Of a stretch of 25,735 nt of DNA, positions 22,542-25,735 are shown piece after piece. The notes under the pieces are model-generated. The model worked only from the letters and a program-made list of their open reading frames with translations, searched no databases and was not told the DNA's origin. This DNA is from an uncultured Oscillospiraceae bacterium (GTDB taxonomy: Bacteria > Bacillota > Clostridia > Oscillospirales > Oscillospiraceae), in the NCBI GenBank assembly GCA_910585735.1, contig CAJUEU010000026.1:1-25735 (forward strand). The letters are read 5' to 3'. A program made the translations under genes and the position numbers. Numbering within the stretch: position 1 is the stretch's first letter; each line of letters begins with the position of its first letter.

Positions 22542-23546
22542 ATGAAGGCAATGCTTATTCTTTATAACGTGATTTTCGCCTTTCTCCTGTTCCTTCTGAA
22601 CGGACTGCTGGGAAAGCTTCAATACGGCGTTTCCGGCCCTCTGTTCCGCTATGGCAAATTTACCTTTGGCCCCATGGATGAGCAAAGCTTTTCCGGCAAC
22701 TTTTTTCAGAAGATCGTCAATCCCACCGTCTACCTTGCCATCATCGCCGCCGTGACCCAGTGTTTCCTTCCCTCTGAGTTTTTAGAAGCTCTGTGGCTGC
22801 TGATCCCCATATTCTGGCTGTTCCGGGCAGGGTTCATGCTCCTGAAAAACGTGTTCCCTTTCCTGAACCTGAAATACGAAGCCGCCGCTTGTTTGCTCTC
22901 CCTCGCCCTTGGAGAAGGGAGCCTGTTTGGCATCATTCTTCCCCTCGCGCGGCAAAATGAACCCATCATGATCCCTGCCACCGCTCTCCGGGACGCCCTG
23001 TGGTTCGCCATTCTTGCTTACCTTTTAAAAACGGCATGGGAGATCATGCGCAACCTCTTTGAGGGAGAAAGCCTGTACCCCGGCCAGAGCCGGGATCGGA
23101 TCGTGATGAAGCGGTATCACAAATTCTCCAAAAAGTTCGGCAAACACATTCTGGACACGGTTTTGGAGCACTCGTCGGGACAGGTTCCGCCATACCTCCA
23201 GGAGCAGGCGGTCCGTTTGGTCTATGCCGTCATGATCTATGAGGATTACAACCGCCCTGTTCTTATCCGCTTTGGGGAGCGCTTTTTGAAGGCCACCCTT
23301 TTCCGGCGACGTACAATGTCCCTCGGGATCATGCAGGTCCAAACCAGTCAGCCCATCTCCGACCGGGAAAGCATCTCCCGGGCTGTCCCCATCCTTTTGG
23401 CCCCCTTTCTGGAAGGCCAGGATGACCCGATCGATGACGCTATCTCAGCCTATAACCCGGATGATGAATATTTCTCCGAGGTATCCGCAATTTACAATAT
23501 TTTGGCCGAGTATATCCCCTTCGACTGTGAGGCTCCAATGGGTTGA
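22542..23546 (+). CDS. Membrane protein with lysozyme-like motif, function unknown
   Basis: This 334-residue protein has about five N-terminal membrane segments (to about residue 170), then a soluble domain. In that domain, YEDYNRP with Glu234 is followed 28 residues later by MSLGIMQVQTSQP (Gly262). The combination of a Glu in a helix and a GIMQV motif recalls lysozyme-fold transglycosylases (E...GLMQ). I infer a possible membrane-anchored peptidoglycan enzyme, but the family is not recognised. The ATG at 22542 has AAGGAGTG; the frame opens at 22446, but without a ribosome site. Nothing is shared in an obvious way with neighbours. Confidence 0.78.
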   Translation: MKAMLILYNVIFAFLLFLLNGLLGKLQYGVSGPLFRYGKFTFGPMDEQSFSGNFFQKIVNPTVYLAIIAAVTQCFLPSEFLEALWLLIPIFWLFRAGFMLLKNVFPFLNLKYEAAACLLSLALGEGSLFGIILPLARQNEPIMIPATALRDALWFAILAYLLKTAWEIMRNLFEGESLYPGQSRDRIVMKRYHKFSKKFGKHILDTVLEHSSGQVPPYLQEQAVRLVYAVMIYEDYNRPVLIRFGERFLKATLFRRRTMSLGIMQVQTSQPISDRESISRAVPILLAPFLEGQDDPIDDAISAYNPDDEYFSEVSAIYNILAEYIPFDCEAPMG

Positions 23547-23666
23547 CCCCCTCCCTTCTCTTCTTCACGGCCAATATCCCCCGGTCCCGCCGGGGCAACA
23601 GTGGTGGAAAGCAAATACCGCAGGCACGTAGCAAGCACAGGGAAACGCTCAGGAACCTCAAACGCG

Positions 23667-23693
23667 GGGGGCAGGTAACCTTTACCTGCCCCC
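23667..23693 (+). terminator. Weak terminator-like hairpin
   Basis: A 12-bp GC-rich stem (23667-23678 with 23682-23693), loop of three, but followed only by TGCTTATTT rather than a T run. Confidence 0.6.
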
Positions 23694-23705
23694 TGCTTAT
23701 TTCCA

Positions 23706-23734
23706 TTGTAAAAATTCAGCGGCTCCTTTATACT
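23706..23734 (+). promoter_or_regulatory. Sigma-A-like promoter
   Basis: TTGTAA (23706-23711), 17 bases, TATACT (23729-23734), about 95 bases before the sigma-factor gene at 23828. Confidence 0.5.
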
Positions 23735-23827
23735 CTATAATAAATTATAAGCTCAGCTCAAAAATAGCCCCGCTTCCCTGTCACAGATCCAGCTTGCCCC
23801 AGTCTAACCATACAGGAGGTGTTTTTT

Positions 23828-24673
23828 ATGAACACAAAAGAAAATCAAGAGCTGTCCACGTTGATCGACCAGGCTACCACCGGGAACAAGGCCGCGCTGG
23901 AAGCGGTGCTGGCGGATGTTCAGGATCTGGTATTCAACCTGTCCCTGCGTATGCTGGGAACATTCCATGACGCGGAGGACGCGTCCCAGGATATCCTTTT
24001 GAAGGTGATGACTCACCTGTCCTCTTTTAAGGGGGAAAGCGCGTTCACCACGTGGGTATTCCGCATTGCGGTCAACCATCTTAAAGATTATAAAAAGCAT
24101 ATGTTCGCCCAGTTTCCCCTAAGCTTTGAGTTTTACGGAGACGACATCCGCAACGGAAAGCTCCATGATATACCTGACCTGACCCAGAACGTGGAGAAGG
24201 CTATCCTGGCAGAGGAATTAAAGCTGTCCTGCACCAATGTTATGCTCCAGTGTCTGGACCCGGAGAGCCGGTGTGTCTTTATTCTGGGAACCATGTTTCA
24301 GGTAGACAGCCGCATTGCGGGGGATATTCTGGGCATCACCCCGGAGGCCTACCGCCAGCGGCTCTCCCGGGTTCGGAAAAAGATGGCCGATTTTCTGTCT
24401 GAATACTGCGGCGCATATGGAAACGGGGCTTGTCACTGCGCCGACCGTATCAATTACGCGATCCAAAGCCACCGCCTCGCCCCCGACCGTTTGGATTTCA
24501 CCACCGCCAAGCCAAGCGACACCGCGGCAGAGGTGACAGCGGCCATGGAGGAGATCGACGGTTACTCTCAGCAATTCTCCTTCTGCCGGACGTACCAGTC
24601 TCCAGAACGGTTGAAGCAGATGCTCCAGGATTTTTTGAACGGCCCGGCCTTTTCCACCGTTTCGAACGCGTGA
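23828..24673 (+). CDS. Sigma-70-family factor with C-terminal extension
   Basis: This 281-residue protein has ECF-like region 2 (LRMLGTFHDAEDASQDILLK, then FTTWVFRIAVNHLKDYKK) and region 4 (DSRIAGDILGITPEAYRQRL, then RVRKKMADFL) in its first 200 residues. An extra tail of about 80 residues follows, starting with CGAYGNGACHCAD, which has three Cys and one His and is not part of a standard sigma factor. The tail may bind a metal or act as an internal anti-sigma module; this is inference. The ATG at 23828 has AGGAGG eight bases upstream; the in-frame GTG at 23819 overlaps the ribosome site. The DUF2461 gene follows after 12 bp. Confidence 0.87.
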   Translation: MNTKENQELSTLIDQATTGNKAALEAVLADVQDLVFNLSLRMLGTFHDAEDASQDILLKVMTHLSSFKGESAFTTWVFRIAVNHLKDYKKHMFAQFPLSFEFYGDDIRNGKLHDIPDLTQNVEKAILAEELKLSCTNVMLQCLDPESRCVFILGTMFQVDSRIAGDILGITPEAYRQRLSRVRKKMADFLSEYCGAYGNGACHCADRINYAIQSHRLAPDRLDFTTAKPSDTAAEVTAAMEEIDGYSQQFSFCRTYQSPERLKQMLQDFLNGPAFSTVSNA

Positions 24674-24685
24674 GGAGGTGAAGAG

Positions 24686-25369
24686 ATGAACATGCAATTG
24701 ATTTTAAACTATCTGTCCGATTTGAGCGTCCATAACGATCGAGCGTGGTATCACGCCCATAAGGCCGAGTATCAGGCCGCCAACGCTCAGTTTGAGGAAT
24801 TGGTACAGGACCTGATTCTTCAAATCGGGGAGTTTGACAGCAGTATCCTCGGCCACGCCCCCAAGGATCTGACCTTCAAGCTGGTGCGGGACACCCGGTT
24901 CAGCCACGATAAATCTCCCTATAACCCCGCCTTCCGGGCACACATCTCCTCTATGGGGAAGCTGCCTGTCCCGGTGGGATATTACCTGATGATAAAACCG
25001 GGCGGACAGTCCTTTCTGGGCGGCGGCCTGTTTGCCGATATGTTCAAGGAGGCCACTCAGATGGTGCGGGACTATATTTCGGAGCACGGAAGCGAGTGGG
25101 AAGCCATCATTACCGCCCCGGCTTTTCAAAAGCATTTCACCGTGGGCGGGACAACATTGAAAAAGGTTCCGGCGGGGTATGCCCAAGACCATCCTCAGGC
25201 TGAATATCTAAAGTATAAGAGCTGGTACCTGGAATATCCCATTCAGGATAAAGAGCTTGCGGATGGCACGGTATTCCTGGCCAAAGCGGTCGATACGTTT
25301 CGCCTGATGAAACCCTTTAACGATTATTTGAACAAGGCTCTTGCGGAATTCAAAATGCCCACAAGGTAA
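24686..25369 (+). CDS. DUF2461 family protein
   Basis: This 227-residue cytoplasmic protein matches the DUF2461 family: LSVHNDRAWYHAHKAEYQAA at the N-terminus, FKLVRDTRFSHDKSPYNPAF, and GGGLFADMFKEATQMVRDYI. Length is typical. The biochemical role of the family is unknown. It is cotranscribed with the sigma factor upstream (12 bp), with its own ribosome site GAGGAGG. Confidence 0.9.
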   Translation: MNMQLILNYLSDLSVHNDRAWYHAHKAEYQAANAQFEELVQDLILQIGEFDSSILGHAPKDLTFKLVRDTRFSHDKSPYNPAFRAHISSMGKLPVPVGYYLMIKPGGQSFLGGGLFADMFKEATQMVRDYISEHGSEWEAIITAPAFQKHFTVGGTTLKKVPAGYAQDHPQAEYLKYKSWYLEYPIQDKELADGTVFLAKAVDTFRLMKPFNDYLNKALAEFKMPTR

Positions 25370-25432
25370 ATAATTGGCAGCGTAGGCCGCAAAAAGCGCC
25401 GACGGCGGTCAGCCTCCCTGTACATAAGGAGA

Positions 25433-25487
25433 GCAAAAAGAAGCCCCCAAGGGAACAGTTCCTGTTCCCTTGGGGGCTTCTTTTTGC
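25433..25487. terminator. Very strong bidirectional terminator
   Basis: A perfect 25-bp stem (25433-25457 with 25463-25487), loop of five, with A and T runs at the ends. It serves both the DUF2461 gene and the convergent GH1 gene. Confidence 0.93.
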
Positions 25488-25524
25488 CCGTTAGTTTCTC
25501 TTTGCCGCACCCTTCCGTATAACC

Positions 25525-25735
25525 TCAGTCCAGATCCTCGCCATTGGTGGCGATGACTTTCTTGTACCAGTCGAAGGAGTCCTTCTTCTCCCGGGAGAGG
25601 TCACCGGTGCCGTCGTCGAACTTGTTGACATAGATAAAGCCGTACCGCTTTGCCATCTCTCCAGTGGAAGCGCTCACCAAGTCGATGCAGCCCCAAGGGG
25701 TGTAGCCCATCAGGTCCACGCCGTCCTCCACCGCC
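25525..25735 (-). CDS. GH1 6-phospho-beta-glucosidase, C-terminal part (gene leaves window)
   Basis: The visible 69 or so residues are the C-terminal end of a family 1 glycoside hydrolase: GYTPWGCIDLVSASTGEM, KRYGFIYVN and KKDSFDWYKKVIATNGEDL. The catalytic residues lie beyond the edge. It is closely similar to the end of the enzyme at 1804-3270 but clearly distinct in the segment between, so it is a paralogue rather than a recent copy. Confidence 0.93.
   Translation of the reverse strand, partial: AVEDGVDLMGYTPWGCIDLVSASTGEMAKRYGFIYVNKFDDGTGDLSREKKDSFDWYKKVIATNGEDLD

Overview
The window looks like a chromosomal segment of a gut Firmicute, probably of the Oscillospiraceae (Flavonifractor/Lawsonibacter-like). 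This is inferred from strong AGGAGG-type ribosome binding sites, high-GC coding regions, a PerR/rubrerythrin pair, an SLH-anchored surface protein and PTS/6-phospho-glycosidase genes. No database search was possible.

Layout. (1) 45-5354: a plus-strand operon encodes PTS IIB, PTS IIC, a GH1 6-phospho-beta-glycosidase, an AlsE/Rpe-type epimerase, a TIM-barrel-like protein of unknown function and an RpiB-type isomerase. It ends at a strong terminator. The set resembles a D-allose/allulose-type catabolic cassette. (2) 5465-9163: a lower-GC accessory islet lies between two identical 26-bp copies of the 3' end of tRNA-Gln, whose intact gene is at 9167-9240, minus strand. It holds a TcdR/UviA/BotR-like alternative sigma factor (apparently needing a +1 frameshift), a TcdE-family holin, a lipoprotein, and an M23 endolysin without a signal peptide. 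Near-identical promoters of the form TTTACA-N16/17-CTCYTT sit in front of the sigma, holin and endolysin genes, which is the promoter type expected for this sigma group. I consider this self-contained sigma/lysis module the main discovery of the window. (3) 9351-11974: minus-strand housekeeping and stress genes (DUF308 membrane protein, rubrerythrin, PerR, LysR regulator). (4) 12152-14664: an amino-acid ABC importer operon, divergent from the LysR gene, with a small Cys-rich protein at its end. (5) 14740-15591: pyridoxal/pyridoxamine-kinase-like gene, minus strand. (6) 15711-15795: tRNA-Leu(UAG). (7) 15943-22217: ECF sigma factor, membrane anti-sigma-like protein and a 1589-residue SLH surface protein in one operon. 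(8) 22542-25369: a membrane protein with a lysozyme-like motif, a second sigma factor with a C-terminal extension, and a DUF2461-type protein. (9) 25525-25735: the C-terminal end of a second GH1 enzyme that runs off the window.

How the islet may work (inference): the sigma factor transcribes its own gene and the holin and endolysin genes. The holin would then let the cytoplasmic M23 enzyme reach the wall. In clostridia, this combination serves release of large toxins (TcdR/TcdE) or bacteriocins (UviA/UviB). No obvious toxin or bacteriocin gene is visible in the islet, so the cargo, if any, lies elsewhere or is not recognisable.
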